Assembly: GCF_039538045.1 (NCBI RefSeq)
Contig: NZ_BAABBQ010000001.1
Location: 1,634,001 to 1,698,000 of the forward strand
From: Sphingomonas swuensis
Lineage (GTDB): Bacteria; Pseudomonadota; Alphaproteobacteria; Sphingomonadales; Sphingomonadaceae
DNA: 64,000 nucleotides
Reading direction: 5' to 3'
This document shows, one piece after another, positions 26,017 to 34,768 of the stretch; the stretch's first letter is position 1, and every line of letters starts with the position of its first letter. The notes under the pieces are model-generated. The model searched no databases. It was not told where the DNA came from and saw only the letters and a list, made by a program, of their open reading frames with translations. A program made the position numbers and the translations under genes.

Positions 26017-29000
26017 CTATGAGGCGGCAGGGCTCCGCAGGGCTGCAAGTGCTTCCGCAAGCTCGGCCTGGCGGAAGGGCTTGCTGAGGTGCGGGAAGCT
26101 TGGCGACAGGCTGTCGAGGTCGGCATAGCCCGAGACGACGAGCACGTGCATGCTCGGGAAGGCGCTGGTCAGGCGAACGGCAAGGTCGGTCCCGCTGAGC
26201 CCGGGCATCAGCTGGTCGGTGACCAGAATGTCGGGCACGGCACCGTCCTGCACTCGGGCGACGGCCTCTTCGCCACTGCTTGCCTCGACGACGTCGTAGC
26301 CGAGATCGACAAGCATCGAGGCAGTGGAGGCGCGAACCAATTCCTCGTCGTCGACGAGCAGCGCCAATCCGGCGCCACGGCGCGAAGCCTCGGGGCGCTG
26401 CGCGACATCCTCGACGAGCTTGCTGCTCGCGACCGGGAGCCAGAGCTCGATGGTGGTCCCGACATTGGGAGCGCTTCGGATGTCGAGGGCGCCACCAAGC
26501 TGCGCCGCGAGCCCGTGGACCATGGAAAGGCCAAGACCGGTGCCCTTGCCGATCCCCTTGGTCGAGAAGAACGGCTCGATCGCGCGGCGCCGGGTGACCT
26601 CGTCCATCCCGACACCGGTGTCGCTCACGCCGAGCACCAGAAACGGATCCGAGCCGAGACCGAGGCGCGAACCCGCTCCCGCCTGCTCGGAGCGGACAGC
26701 GATCGTCAGCGTGCCGCCTTCGGGCATGGCGTCGCGGGCGTTCACCGCGAGGTTGAGGAGCGCCATCTCGAGCTGATTGCCGTCAGCGAGCGCGGGTGGA
26801 AGCGCGCCGGGCATGTCGACGTCGACCCGGACGCGCGGACCCGAGGTCGAGTCGACGAGTTCGCTCATCTCCGCCACGATCCGCGACAGGTCGACTGCCT
26901 GCGGACGCAGCGGCTGCCTCCTCGCGAAGGCCAGCAGGCGCTGGACAAGCACCCGTGCCTTCTCCGCCGACGCAAGCGCTCCCTCGACGAGGCGGCTGGT
27001 TCGGGCGTCGAGCACCTGCTTTCTCTGCAGCAGGTCGAGGCTTCCGATGATCGGCGTCAGAAGATTGTTGAAGTCGTGGGCGACGCCACCGGTAAGCTGC
27101 CCCATCGATTCGAGCTTCTGGCTCTGCCGCAATGCTTCCTGCGCAAGCTCGCGCTCGGCGACGACCTTTTCGACCTCGCGCTCGAGGCTCTCCGTCAACC
27201 GTTTCTCGCGGTCAATGTCGATCGACGCCACGACCGCCCCGGCGATGCCGCCATCCGCATCCCTAATGGGTGAGGCGACATAGCGCAGCCAGCGCTGCGA
27301 GCCGTCGCCCCGGTTGACGAGGCATTCGAGTTCTGGCCGCTTCTCGCCTCGGAGGGCACGGGCGAGAGGATATTCGTGGCTCTCGACCTGTCGCCCGTCC
27401 TCGTGGAAGGCGACATAGTCGTCGGCATAATTCTCGACCCGTTCGCTCGGAATGACTTCGTGGGCGATGAGATCGACAAGCATGCGATTGCTGCCACTGA
27501 GACGGCCCGCTGCATCGGCGAAGACAAGACCGACCGGCATTCCTTCGATGACGGCGCGCAACCTTGCCTCGGATTCGCGAAGCGCGCGATCGGCGGCGAT
27601 GCGATCGTCGATGTCGGTGCAGGTTCCCATCCAGCGGATGATCGTCCCGCCTTCGTCGCGGATCGGGAGTGCGCGTCCGAGCACCCAGCGGTATTCGCCC
27701 GTATGATGGCGGAGCCGATATTCGATCTCGTAGGGTTCGCCGCTCTCGAGGCATTGCCGCCAATGCTCGAACGCCCGCGCTTGATCGTCCGGATGGAACA
27801 TCCCGTTCCACCCTTCACCGTCGGTCGAACCGAGTGGCGTTCCGGTGAACTCGTACCAGCGGTCGTTGTAGAAGTCGTGGTAGCCATCGGGGAGCGTCGA
27901 CCAGACCATCTGCGGAATGGCATTAAGCCGCATCCGCGTGTCCTGCTCGCTCAGCCGGAGCGCATCTTCCTTCTCGATCCGGTCGGTGACGTCGCTGAAC
28001 AGGAGCGCGACATTCCGATCCTCGAGGTCACCGATGGGAAAGGCATAGACTTCGAACCAGCGGCCCAGTGCCTCGGCCCGATCAATGAAGCGGATGTGGT
28101 TACCAGTCCGCGCAACCTCGCCGTAGCGGGTGAACCAGCTTCGCTCGAGGTCGGGGACGACGTCCCGGACCGACTGATGAAGCACCGTGTCGGGAAGGCC
28201 CGTCTGGCGCGTGAAGGCTGGATTGATCTCGGTAAAGCGATAATCGGAAGGCTGCTGTTGGTCGTCGAAGCTGACCTGGATGATGCAGAAGCCCTGTTCC
28301 ATCGAGGTAAATAGGGTGCGGTAACGCTCTTCGCTCGCCCGCAGTCGCTGCTCGGCCTGCTTGCGCTCTCCGATGTCCTCGACGACCGGGATGAGATATT
28401 TGACGCTGCCGTCCGGATTTCGCTCGGCCGAAACCGACAAGTTGACCCAGATGTCGCTTCCGTCGGGCGCGAGGTAGCGTTTCTCCATCGAGTAATGATC
28501 AAGATCCCCGGCAATGATCTGATCGACGAACGCCTGATCGTCGGCGAGATCGTCGGGGTGCGTGATGTTCCGCCACGCGTCCCCGAGAAGCTCGTTTCGT
28601 GAACGCCCGAGAATCTCGCAATAGCGATCGTTGATCTCGAGGAACCGTCCGTCGGGCGACACGCGCCCGATGCCGACCGCGGCCGAGTTGAAGATGATGG
28701 CGAAGCGCTCTTCCGCTTCGCGGCGCGCTTCCTCGGCTTCTCCCTCTTGAGCGACCCCCGTGCGAAGCGACCCCGCCCCATCGACCCGGGCGGCGATCGG
28801 ACCGGATATGTCAGTGCTCGTACCAAACCAGCGCACCGCCCGTCCCGACGCATCACGGTCGGGTTCGGCGCGAGCGAGGAAGCTGCGAAAGCTGCCGTCA
28901 GCCGCCCGCAACCGCATCGTGCATTCGAACGCTCCGCTGCTCGCAACGGCGCGGTCATACTCCTCGAGCACAACCTCGAGGTCGTCGGGATGAACCAGGC

Positions 29001-29184
29001 GCCGCCAGCCTCTGCCGGCAAGCTCCGTGCCGGGCATGCCCGAATAGTCCTCGAAGCGGCGGTTTACCCAGGATATCGCCCCGCTTGCATCGGCGATCCA
29101 AACCAGTTGAGGCAACTGGTCGGCAAGGCGCGACCAGTCCACGGGCCCATGCTCAATGAAGGAGGTGTCGGCAGGCCTGTCCAT
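26017..29184 (-). CDS. Cytoplasmic hybrid sensor histidine kinase with five PAS domains and a receiver
   Basis: The 1055-residue protein has no membrane helix. Five PAS modules lie at about 18-127, 155-275, 285-405, 412-530 and 540-660; the first, second and fourth have the HPDD motif typical of PAS_3-type folds. A short coiled coil leads to HisKA, with the phospho-acceptor H703 in [11 protein letters not shown]. HATPase_c follows (N815 of the N-box, [15 protein letters not shown]). A C-terminal receiver has acidic D945/D946, phospho-acceptor D990 and K1035. No cognate response regulator is adjacent. Such kinases sense redox, light or small ligands. No heme or flavin cysteine motif is evident, so the signal is unknown. 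Confidence 0.93.
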   Translation of the reverse strand: MDRPADTSFIEHGPVDWSRLADQLPQLVWIADASGAISWVNRRFEDYSGMPGTELAGRGWRRLVHPDDLEVVLEEYDRAVASSGAFECTMRLRAADGSFRSFLARAEPDRDASGRAVRWFGTSTDISGPIAARVDGAGSLRTGVAQEGEAEEARREAEERFAIIFNSAAVGIGRVSPDGRFLEINDRYCEILGRSRNELLGDAWRNITHPDDLADDQAFVDQIIAGDLDHYSMEKRYLAPDGSDIWVNLSVSAERNPDGSVKYLIPVVEDIGERKQAEQRLRASEERYRTLFTSMEQGFCIIQVSFDDQQQPSDYRFTEINPAFTRQTGLPDTVLHQSVRDVVPDLERSWFTRYGEVARTGNHIRFIDRAEALGRWFEVYAFPIGDLEDRNVALLFSDVTDRIEKEDALRLSEQDTRMRLNAIPQMVWSTLPDGYHDFYNDRWYEFTGTPLGSTDGEGWNGMFHPDDQARAFEHWRQCLESGEPYEIEYRLRHHTGEYRWVLGRALPIRDEGGTIIRWMGTCTDIDDRIAADRALRESEARLRAVIEGMPVGLVFADAAGRLSGSNRMLVDLIAHEVIPSERVENYADDYVAFHEDGRQVESHEYPLARALRGEKRPELECLVNRGDGSQRWLRYVASPIRDADGGIAGAVVASIDIDREKRLTESLEREVEKVVAERELAQEALRQSQKLESMGQLTGGVAHDFNNLLTPIIGSLDLLQRKQVLDARTSRLVEGALASAEKARVLVQRLLAFARRQPLRPQAVDLSRIVAEMSELVDSTSGPRVRVDVDMPGALPPALADGNQLEMALLNLAVNARDAMPEGGTLTIAVRSEQAGAGSRLGLGSDPFLVLGVSDTGVGMDEVTRRRAIEPFFSTKGIGKGTGLGLSMVHGLAAQLGGALDIRSAPNVGTTIELWLPVASSKLVEDVAQRPEASRRGAGLALLVDDEELVRASTASMLVDLGYDVVEASSGEEAVARVQDGAVPDILVTDQLMPGLSGTDLAVRLTSAFPSMHVLVVSGYADLDSLSPSFPHLSKPFRQAELAEALAALRSPAAS

Positions 29185-29336
29185 CTGCAGTATCGTCTCA
29201 GCTCTGCCTCTTCCGACCTCTTAGCGTAGCGCTGAAATGATTGGCAATTGCGAAGAGGACTGGTCGAATGGTCGGGCTTGCACGATGCGACAGCGCTGCT
29301 AGCCACTCAGGCAGCTTTAGACGCGGGGACCAACAG

Positions 29337-30287
29337 ATGACGCTTCCGGCTGTTTTCGATCGACTTCGACTGCCGGTGATCGGCGCTCCCTTGTTCATCG
29401 TTTCCAACCCGGCGCTCGTCATCGCCCAGTGCAAGGCAGGCGTGGTCGGCAGCTTTCCGGCACTCAACGCCCGTCCGCAGAGCCAGGTCGACGAGTGGCT
29501 GCATGAAATCACCGAGGCCCTTGCCGAGCATGATCGGGACCACCCCGACGCGCCGAGCGCGCCGTTCGCCGTCAACCAGATCGTGCATCGCTCGAACGTG
29601 CGCTTCGAGGAGGACGTGGCGACCTGCGCCAAGTGGAAGGTGCCGATCGTCATCACCTCGCTTGGCGCACGCGAGGAACTCAACCACGCGGTCCACGGCT
29701 GGGGCGGGATCACGCTCCACGACGTCATCGACGACCGCTATGCCCGCAAGGCGATCGAGAAAGGCGCTGACGGACTGATCGCGGTGGCTGCCGGCGCCGG
29801 AGGCCACGCCGGCCGCTGGTCACCCTTTGCCCTCGTCCAAGAAATCCGCGCCTGGTTCGACGGGCCGCTCGCCCTTTCAGGCTCGATCGCCACTGGCCAG
29901 TCCATCCTCGCGGCGCAGGCAATGGGCGCCGACCTCGCCTACATCGGCTCGCCCTTCATCGCGACTGACGAGGCGCGGGCTGCCGAGGACTACAAACGTG
30001 GCATCGTCGAGGGCTCGGCCAAGGACATCGTCTACTCAAGCCTGTTCACCGGTGTGCATGGCAACTACCTGCGCTCATCGATCGAGAAGGCCGGGCTCGA
30101 CCCCGATCACCTGCCCGAGAGCAACGCGGATGCGATGAGCTTCGGCGGCGATGGGGCCAAGGCCTGGAAGGACATCTGGGGCTCAGGCCAGGGCATCGGC
30201 GCGATCGATCGCGTGCAGCCTACGGCCGCGCTGCTCGAGCGGTGGCGGGAAGAATATGAGGTTGCTCGCAATCTCATCTGCCGCTGA
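29337..30287 (+). CDS. Nitronate monooxygenase family flavoprotein
   Basis: The 316-residue TIM-barrel FMN enzyme is of the NMO/2-nitropropane dioxygenase family, which oxidises nitronates such as propionate 3-nitronate. Family blocks are RLPVIGAPLFIVSNPALVIAQ at the start, VITSLGA, GADGLIAVAAGAGGHAGRWSPFALV for phosphate binding, and SGSIATGQSILAAQAMGADLAYIGSPFIAT. The ATG with GGGGA 8 bases upstream is preferred over longer starts. It diverges from the PAS kinase. Its last 105 bases overlap the convergent transglutaminase-like gene. Confidence 0.92.
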   Translation: MTLPAVFDRLRLPVIGAPLFIVSNPALVIAQCKAGVVGSFPALNARPQSQVDEWLHEITEALAEHDRDHPDAPSAPFAVNQIVHRSNVRFEEDVATCAKWKVPIVITSLGAREELNHAVHGWGGITLHDVIDDRYARKAIEKGADGLIAVAAGAGGHAGRWSPFALVQEIRAWFDGPLALSGSIATGQSILAAQAMGADLAYIGSPFIATDEARAAEDYKRGIVEGSAKDIVYSSLFTGVHGNYLRSSIEKAGLDPDHLPESNADAMSFGGDGAKAWKDIWGSGQGIGAIDRVQPTAALLERWREEYEVARNLICR

Positions 30288-31097
30288 CAGACTATGAACG
30301 GCCTGTTCGGCTGCTTCCAGGCGGATGCGCAGCCTTGCCAGCCGGCTCCCTGCTTCAAGCGCCGCGCAGAGCGCCAGAACGACGAGCCAGCCGAACCGAC
30401 TGAATAGGTCGGTAGCGGACTGGAGAAGGGCTGCATTTTCCGCCGAGTTCCGGTTGACGTCACGAAGCCTGATCCGGCCGTTGCGGCCATCGTCGATCAG
30501 CTGGGCCGCGAGTTCGGGACTGTAGATGCTGGAGAGCCGCGGGTCGCCCGTGGCGATCCATTCGAAGGGATAGCGGCGCGCCAGAACCTCCCGGTTCGCG
30601 TCATAGACATACCATTTCCCATCGATCCGTGCTGCGGCAGCATAGTGGCCGGGGATGCTCACGGTGGCATAGTCGAAGCCGAGGCGCCGGCTGATCTCCT
30701 GGAAGACGAGCGCCTGCTGGCTGCAGGCTCCGCGCCGGAACTTGAGGATGTCATCGGCCCGAACAGGACTGGCGAGGTCGTCCCAGAACAGGCGAAGGGC
30801 AGCGCCCGCCCAGTTCTGGTCGAAGGTCAGGTAGCTGTAGCCGTGAACAAAGCGACGGCGGAGTAGAGCGTCGGCCTGATCGAGCCGCTGCAGGTTCGTG
30901 GCGGTCGGATCGACCGTGGCGAGCACGGACATGATCTCGTCAACGCTGCTGATGCCCGACAGGAAAGGATCGAAGCTCTCCTGGATGCGCGGCATCGGCC
31001 TCGATTGTTGTCCCCACAGGGTGGCAGCCGCGGTCACGGCGGCAAGAAGAAGTCCGATGGCGAGCAGGACGCGCGTCGCCAAGGGCCACCGGGCCAC
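30183..31097 (-). CDS. Membrane-anchored transglutaminase-like protein
   Basis: The 304-residue protein has an N-terminal membrane helix (about 8-26). A transglutaminase-like papain fold follows, with catalytic triad candidates C125 (RRGACSQQALVFQE), H151 (IPGHYAAAARIDGKW) and D166 (YVYDANRE). A second hydrophobic helix lies at about 232-250. The catalytic part should be periplasmic. Such proteins act as proteases or amidases on envelope peptides, but the substrate is not known. The last 35 codons overlap the 3' end of the nitronate monooxygenase gene on the other strand. Confidence 0.72.
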   Translation of the reverse strand: MARWPLATRVLLAIGLLLAAVTAAATLWGQQSRPMPRIQESFDPFLSGISSVDEIMSVLATVDPTATNLQRLDQADALLRRRFVHGYSYLTFDQNWAGAALRLFWDDLASPVRADDILKFRRGACSQQALVFQEISRRLGFDYATVSIPGHYAAAARIDGKWYVYDANREVLARRYPFEWIATGDPRLSSIYSPELAAQLIDDGRNGRIRLRDVNRNSAENAALLQSATDLFSRFGWLVVLALCAALEAGSRLARLRIRLEAAEQAVHSLSAADEIASNLIFFPPPLEQRGRRLHAIDRADALA

Positions 31098-31210
31098 CGC
31101 CCGGTCGCAACAGAGAATGAGAATGAGAACCCCGCCTGCGCTCTTAGTGGATCAAGCCCGGAAAGAGGTGACAGGCCCTCGGAGGCGCCGCAACGCGACT
31201 ACCAAAAAAG

Positions 31211-31645
31211 TTATATTAATAAGTCTCTTAATGCCACTCGCCATGCGTCCGGCCACGGTGTCGGACGACGTCCGGTGCGGGTCACGGCCACGTGCACGAA
31301 ATGCCCCGCCGCCGCGGCATTTTCGTCGCCGGCGGCAAAGATCCCGATGCGGTAGCGAACGCTCGAGCTACCAACCTCCGTTGCTGCCAGACCGGCGTCA
31401 ATCTGGCCGGGATAGGCGGTGGAGGAGAAGAATTGGCAATCCGTCGCGACGACCAGCGCGATGGGATCCCCCTGGCCGATGTCGAGCAGATCCCGCTCGA
31501 TCAGCCACTGGTTCACCAGACTGTCGAACCATTGATAGTAGACGGTATTGTTGACGTGCCCGTAGGCGTCATTGTCGGCCCAACGGGTGGTGAACCGCTG
31601 CCAGTAGCGAAAGTCGGCGCGGACCGGAGCGGCGGCCCGGCTCAC
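31211..31645 (-). CDS. Acyl-CoA thioesterase of the 4-hydroxybenzoyl-CoA/YbgC hotdog family
   Basis: The 144-residue single-domain hotdog protein has the catalytic-loop motif RWADNDAYGHVNNTVYYQWFD near residues 20-40, where the aspartate and the HVNN turn are the family signature. Members hydrolyse short or medium acyl-CoA esters. Its ATG overlaps the stop of the iron alcohol dehydrogenase gene as ATGA, so both are made together. A joint role in metabolism of an alcohol- or aldehyde-derived acyl compound is possible but unproven. Confidence 0.88.
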   Translation of the reverse strand: MSRAAAPVRADFRYWQRFTTRWADNDAYGHVNNTVYYQWFDSLVNQWLIERDLLDIGQGDPIALVVATDCQFFSSTAYPGQIDAGLAATEVGSSSVRYRIGIFAAGDENAAAAGHFVHVAVTRTGRRPTPWPDAWRVALRDLLI

Positions 31646-32784
31646 CAGGCGGCCTCGTAGAGACGCCGCGCATCCTCTTCCCCGATCGGCACCGGATTAT
31701 TCACCAGCAGTCGCTGCTGCTTCATCGCCTCGCGCGCCAACATCGGCGCTTCGTCGCGCCCGATCCCGTGATCGCGGAGCCGCGGAGCAAGGCCGCAGCC
31801 TTGCACCAGCTCCTCGCATCGCTCGATCAGCCGCGCTGCCGCGGCCTGGCTGCCGAGTTCGGCAGCGGCCGGATCGAGGATGGCGGCAAGCTCGGCATAG
31901 GGCTCGCGGGCTGCCTCGGCATTGAAGCTGAGGACGGGGCGAAGCATCAGCGCATTGCTGAGACCGTGCGGCAGGTGGTGGATGCCGCCGAGCGGATAGG
32001 CGAGCGCGTGAACGCCGGCGACCGGCGCATTGGCGAAAGCGAGCCCGGCAAGGTGCGCGCCGAGCAGCATCGCCTCGCGCGCGGCGACATTCCCGGGCTC
32101 GTCGCAGGCGGTCAGCAGATTGGCGCCGAGCAAGCGCAGGGCTTCGCGCGCCTGCATGTCCGAGATTGGGTTCTTGGCCTTGGCCGAGGTGTAGGCCTCG
32201 ATAGCATGAACCATCGCGTCGATGCCGGTGGCCGCGGTGAGCGCGCGGGGCTTGCCCAGCGTCAGGCCGGCGTCGAGGACGGCCACGTCGGGCACCAGGA
32301 CGGGGCTGTTTACCCCCCTCTTCTCCGCGCCTTCTACCGTGATGACTGCGACCGGAGTTGCTTCCGAACCCGTGCCCGCAGTGGTGGGTACGAGCGCGAG
32401 CGGCAGCCGCTGCCCCCTCGCCAGTCCGACGCCCCAGATCGAGTCGAGCGCGTCGGCCGATCCGATCAGGTAAGCGGCGAGCTTGGCGACATCCATCGGG
32501 CTCCCGCCACCAAAGCCGATCACTCCGCCGACACCAGCGGCACGGCCTTCATCGACCGCTTCGAGGAGGTTCGCGCGGCTGGGGTCGGCTTCTACCCGGT
32601 CGAAGACAATGACGTCACGGGTTCGGCGCAGCTCGGAGAGCAGCGGCTCGATCAGTCCAAAGCGGCGCACCCCGTCGTCGGTGACGACGAGAATAGGACC
32701 GTCCGGCATCAGTGCCGCAATCTCGGGTGAGCGGCCGTCGCCGATCAGCAGGCGGGGGCCGGGATTCAATATTGGAAGGCTCAT
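31642..32784 (-). CDS. Iron-containing alcohol dehydrogenase
   Basis: The 380-residue group III dehydrogenase has the NAD(P) motif FGGGSPMDVAK, the TTAGTGSEATPVAVI block and the metal ligands in GIDAMVHAIEAY (Asp, His) and GVHALAYPLGGIHHLPHG (His residues). These enzymes interconvert alcohols and aldehydes or ketones with Fe2+ or Zn2+. Substrate specificity cannot be told from sequence. It is translationally coupled to the downstream hotdog thioesterase and preceded by the rcdA-like gene on the same strand. Confidence 0.93.
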   Translation of the reverse strand: MSLPILNPGPRLLIGDGRSPEIAALMPDGPILVVTDDGVRRFGLIEPLLSELRRTRDVIVFDRVEADPSRANLLEAVDEGRAAGVGGVIGFGGGSPMDVAKLAAYLIGSADALDSIWGVGLARGQRLPLALVPTTAGTGSEATPVAVITVEGAEKRGVNSPVLVPDVAVLDAGLTLGKPRALTAATGIDAMVHAIEAYTSAKAKNPISDMQAREALRLLGANLLTACDEPGNVAAREAMLLGAHLAGLAFANAPVAGVHALAYPLGGIHHLPHGLSNALMLRPVLSFNAEAAREPYAELAAILDPAAAELGSQAAAARLIERCEELVQGCGLAPRLRDHGIGRDEAPMLAREAMKQQRLLVNNPVPIGEEDARRLYEAAW

Positions 32785-32802
32785 GGCCGCAGGGTTAGCC
32801 GG

Positions 32803-33294
32803 TCAGTGCGACCCGTTCCAGATGAGGTCCCGCTCCAGCCGACCCATCAGCGCCCGCGCTGGGCTTGAGACGGGAGCGTCGCTGACGCTTTCCTCGTCGA
32901 GCCGCCGGACACGATCGTAAAGATCGACGCTCGCCTCGACCAGTGACTGGGCGGCGGCGGGCAATTGATGGACGACCTCGGGATCGCTGATCCCCGCGTG
33001 CCCGAGACGCCGCTCGGGCCGCATGCCGCTTGCGGTGCTGATCTCACCGGTCTCGACCGCCCGCTGGGTGAGCAGCCAGGCGATGATGTGCATCAGCCGC
33101 GTCGTGACCTTGAGCGACTCGCAGGCAAACCCCACCCGCACGAAGGGATCGAGACCGTCGCGTTCGCTCCGGCCGACCGTGTCGAAATAGGCGCGCGCCT
33201 CGTCGGCCAGCACCATGGCTTCCGTGTACAGGCTCTCGATCAGCCGGGGTGTGATCCGGCTACCGGTCGAGCCGAGGGTCGTGACGTCGCTCAT
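32803..33294 (-). CDS. DUF1465 family protein, RcdA-like (regulator of CtrA degradation)
   Basis: The 163-residue helical protein matches the DUF1465 family, whose characterised member RcdA is a Caulobacter adaptor that helps deliver CtrA to ClpXP. Seen similarity includes SLKVTTRLMHIIAWLLTQRAVETGEIS, where RcdA has a closely corresponding helix, and the N-terminal IESLYTEAMVLADEARAYF. It is cytoplasmic, with no signal or membrane segment. The C-terminal third diverges. Function as a CtrA-degradation adaptor is inferred from family and not shown here. Confidence 0.85.
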   Translation of the reverse strand: MSDVTTLGSTGSRITPRLIESLYTEAMVLADEARAYFDTVGRSERDGLDPFVRVGFACESLKVTTRLMHIIAWLLTQRAVETGEISTASGMRPERRLGHAGISDPEVVHQLPAAAQSLVEASVDLYDRVRRLDEESVSDAPVSSPARALMGRLERDLIWNGSH

Positions 33295-33380
33295 CAGAAG
33301 ACCGTCATGCCATGCTCAAGGTCGGAGGGAAACGCCTGCTGCCCTACGAGGGCTCCGGCGCGTCCCGTTCGGGGACGGGG

Positions 33381-33578
33381 TCATGCGATGATGTCCGGAA
33401 CTGCCCGGTCGAGCAGCAACTGGATCTCGTCCTTCAGCCTCAACTTGCGCTTCTTGAGCCGGGCAATCTCGATCATGTCGCCCTCCCCGCCCTCGAGTCG
33501 CGCGGCGATCTCGGAGTCGAGCTGCCGGTGTTCGGCGCGGAGCAGTTCAAGCCTGGCTGTAGGGTGGTCGTCGTTCAT
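33381..33578 (-). CDS. DUF465 (YdcH-like) small coiled-coil protein
   Basis: The 65-residue protein is a single charged helical hairpin: RLELLRAEHRQLDSEIAARL followed by IARLKKRKLRLKDEIQLLLD. The pattern LKKRKLRLKDEI is the DUF465 signature. Function is unknown; members are common in alphaproteobacteria. A second, divergent DUF465 gene lies 149 bases away, and the two share the LKDE core. Confidence 0.85.
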   Translation of the reverse strand: MNDDHPTARLELLRAEHRQLDSEIAARLEGGEGDMIEIARLKKRKLRLKDEIQLLLDRAVPDIIA

Positions 33579-33727
33579 CGGTGAAAAGCTGGTTATTCCA
33601 AGTTGACTGCGCGGTCACGCCGAGGCGCGGGCTGGATGCGGCAAGTGGCGCAAATTGGACGCGACAAACGCAGCGCTTCGTGGTTTTCTCATCAGGCTGT
33701 CACACCAACCGAAAGGGAATGACACAT

Positions 33728-33892
33728 ATGGAAAAGGCACACGTCGAGGCCCTCGCATCAAAGCATGCCGCTGTTCAGGCGCAAATCGATCGAGAAGAAC
33801 AGCGACCCAACCCCGACGATATCCTGCTCCACAAACTCAAGAAGGAAAAGCTCCGGCTCAAGGACGAGATGCTCGGCCTGACCGTGCATTGA
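33728..33892 (+). CDS. DUF465 small coiled-coil protein
   Basis: This 54-residue protein, MEKAHVEALASKHAAVQAQI at the start, ends in LHKLKKEKLRLKDEMLGL, the DUF465 core. The start is taken at the second ATG because AAGGGA lies 9 bases before it; the ATG 9 bases upstream touches that same site. It is divergent from its paralogue and is followed by two hairpins. Function is unknown. Confidence 0.85.
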   Translation: MEKAHVEALASKHAAVQAQIDREEQRPNPDDILLHKLKKEKLRLKDEMLGLTVH

Positions 33893-33902
33893 GTCCGGCG
33901 TC

Positions 33903-33925
33903 CTTCTCCGGTCAGACCGGGGAAG
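33903..33925 (+). terminator. Hairpin downstream of DUF465 gene
   Basis: CTTCTCCGGT-CAG-ACCGGGGAAG gives a 10-bp stem (one G-T pair) with a 3-base loop, starting 11 bases after the stop codon. It is a plausible terminator, although the following AATCC lacks a T-tract. Confidence 0.45.
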
Positions 33926-33938
33926 AATCCTGAACTCG

Positions 33939-33974
33939 GAGGGGGCCGCCTGCGCCGCAGGTTCGAGCCCCCTC
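33939..33974. terminator. Large two-part hairpin between DUF465 and dksA
   Basis: GAGGGGGC (33939-33946) pairs with GCCCCCTC (33967-33974). Inside it CCTGC/GCAGG pairs around loop GCC, with an uneven internal loop. It lies between convergent genes and could end transcription from either side. It is more elaborate than a simple terminator. Confidence 0.4.
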
Positions 33975-34023
33975 GCTACTCATCGCCTCTTCAAGGTCGA
34001 ACCACTAAACCGAGCGAAGTCGA

Positions 34024-34485
34024 TCAATCGTCGCGGCTGATCTTTTCGATCCGCTCGTGGCGTTCCTGAGCCTCGAGAGTCATCGTGGCGATCGGACGGG
34101 CCTCGAGGCGACCAAGACCGATCGGCTCCCCGGTCACTTCGCAATAGCCATATTCACCGGCATAGAGCCGGCGGATGGCCGCGTCGATCTTGGCGATCAG
34201 CTTGCGCTGGCGGTCGCGGGTGCGGAGTTCGATGCTCCAGTCGGTCTCGCTCGAGGCGCGGTCGGCAAGATCGGGTTCGCGGAGGGTGTCGACCTGGAGC
34301 TGCGCCATGGTGGCCCGGCTTTCCTCGACGATCGCTTCCTTCCAGGCCCGCAGCTTGGCCAGGAAATAGGCCCGCTGCTGCGTGCCCATGAATTCCTCGT
34401 CGTCGCTCGGGCGATAGTCCTCGGCGAGGACGATCCGATCGAACGGCTCCGGTGTCTCGTAGATGTCGCTGAGTGCAGTCGCCAT
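34024..34485 (-). CDS. dksA: DksA/TraR family RNA polymerase regulator with a single zinc-finger cysteine
   Basis: The 153-residue protein modulates RNA polymerase together with ppGpp. The coiled-coil tip carries D72-LA-D75-R-A77, matching the functional DxxDxA tip of E. coli DksA. The globular domain reads GEYGYCEVTGEPIGLGRLEARPIATMTLEAQE, so only C115 remains where the classical zinc finger has four cysteines. Similar one-cysteine DksA proteins are known in alphaproteobacteria and work without zinc. The ATG at 34485 is chosen because GGAGGG precedes it by 4 bases. It diverges from surE. Confidence 0.93.
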   Translation of the reverse strand: MATALSDIYETPEPFDRIVLAEDYRPSDDEEFMGTQQRAYFLAKLRAWKEAIVEESRATMAQLQVDTLREPDLADRASSETDWSIELRTRDRQRKLIAKIDAAIRRLYAGEYGYCEVTGEPIGLGRLEARPIATMTLEAQERHERIEKISRDD

Positions 34486-34719
34486 CAAACCCTCCCCAAT
34501 CGGGTCGGTGGCGGCCAGACCAAATGGCGCGCCGGTCCCAACCCAAAGCACACCCGCTTGCCGAAGCACCGGGCAGGCCGGATACGACGGCGAGCGATCA
34601 CTAGGCTTTTGAGGTACTTATCCCTCGTAAAGCCGGATATCCCCAAGCGGGGCCTCTAACTGCGTCAGACCGGCTGAACAAGCGCTGAAATCGGCTTTCC
34701 CGTTCCATGTTGCCAAAAT

Positions 34720-34739
34720 GGCGCAACCGCGGTTGCGCC
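34720..34739. promoter_or_regulatory. Perfect 20-bp palindrome upstream of surE
   Basis: GGCGCAACCGCGGTTGCGCC is identical to its reverse complement. It sits 29 bases before the surE ATG in the dksA-surE divergent spacer. A perfect loopless palindrome of this length suits a dimeric repressor site better than a terminator. No binding protein can be named. Confidence 0.5.
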
Positions 34740-34768
34740 CCCGCAATCGCGACTCCATAGCGCGGCCC

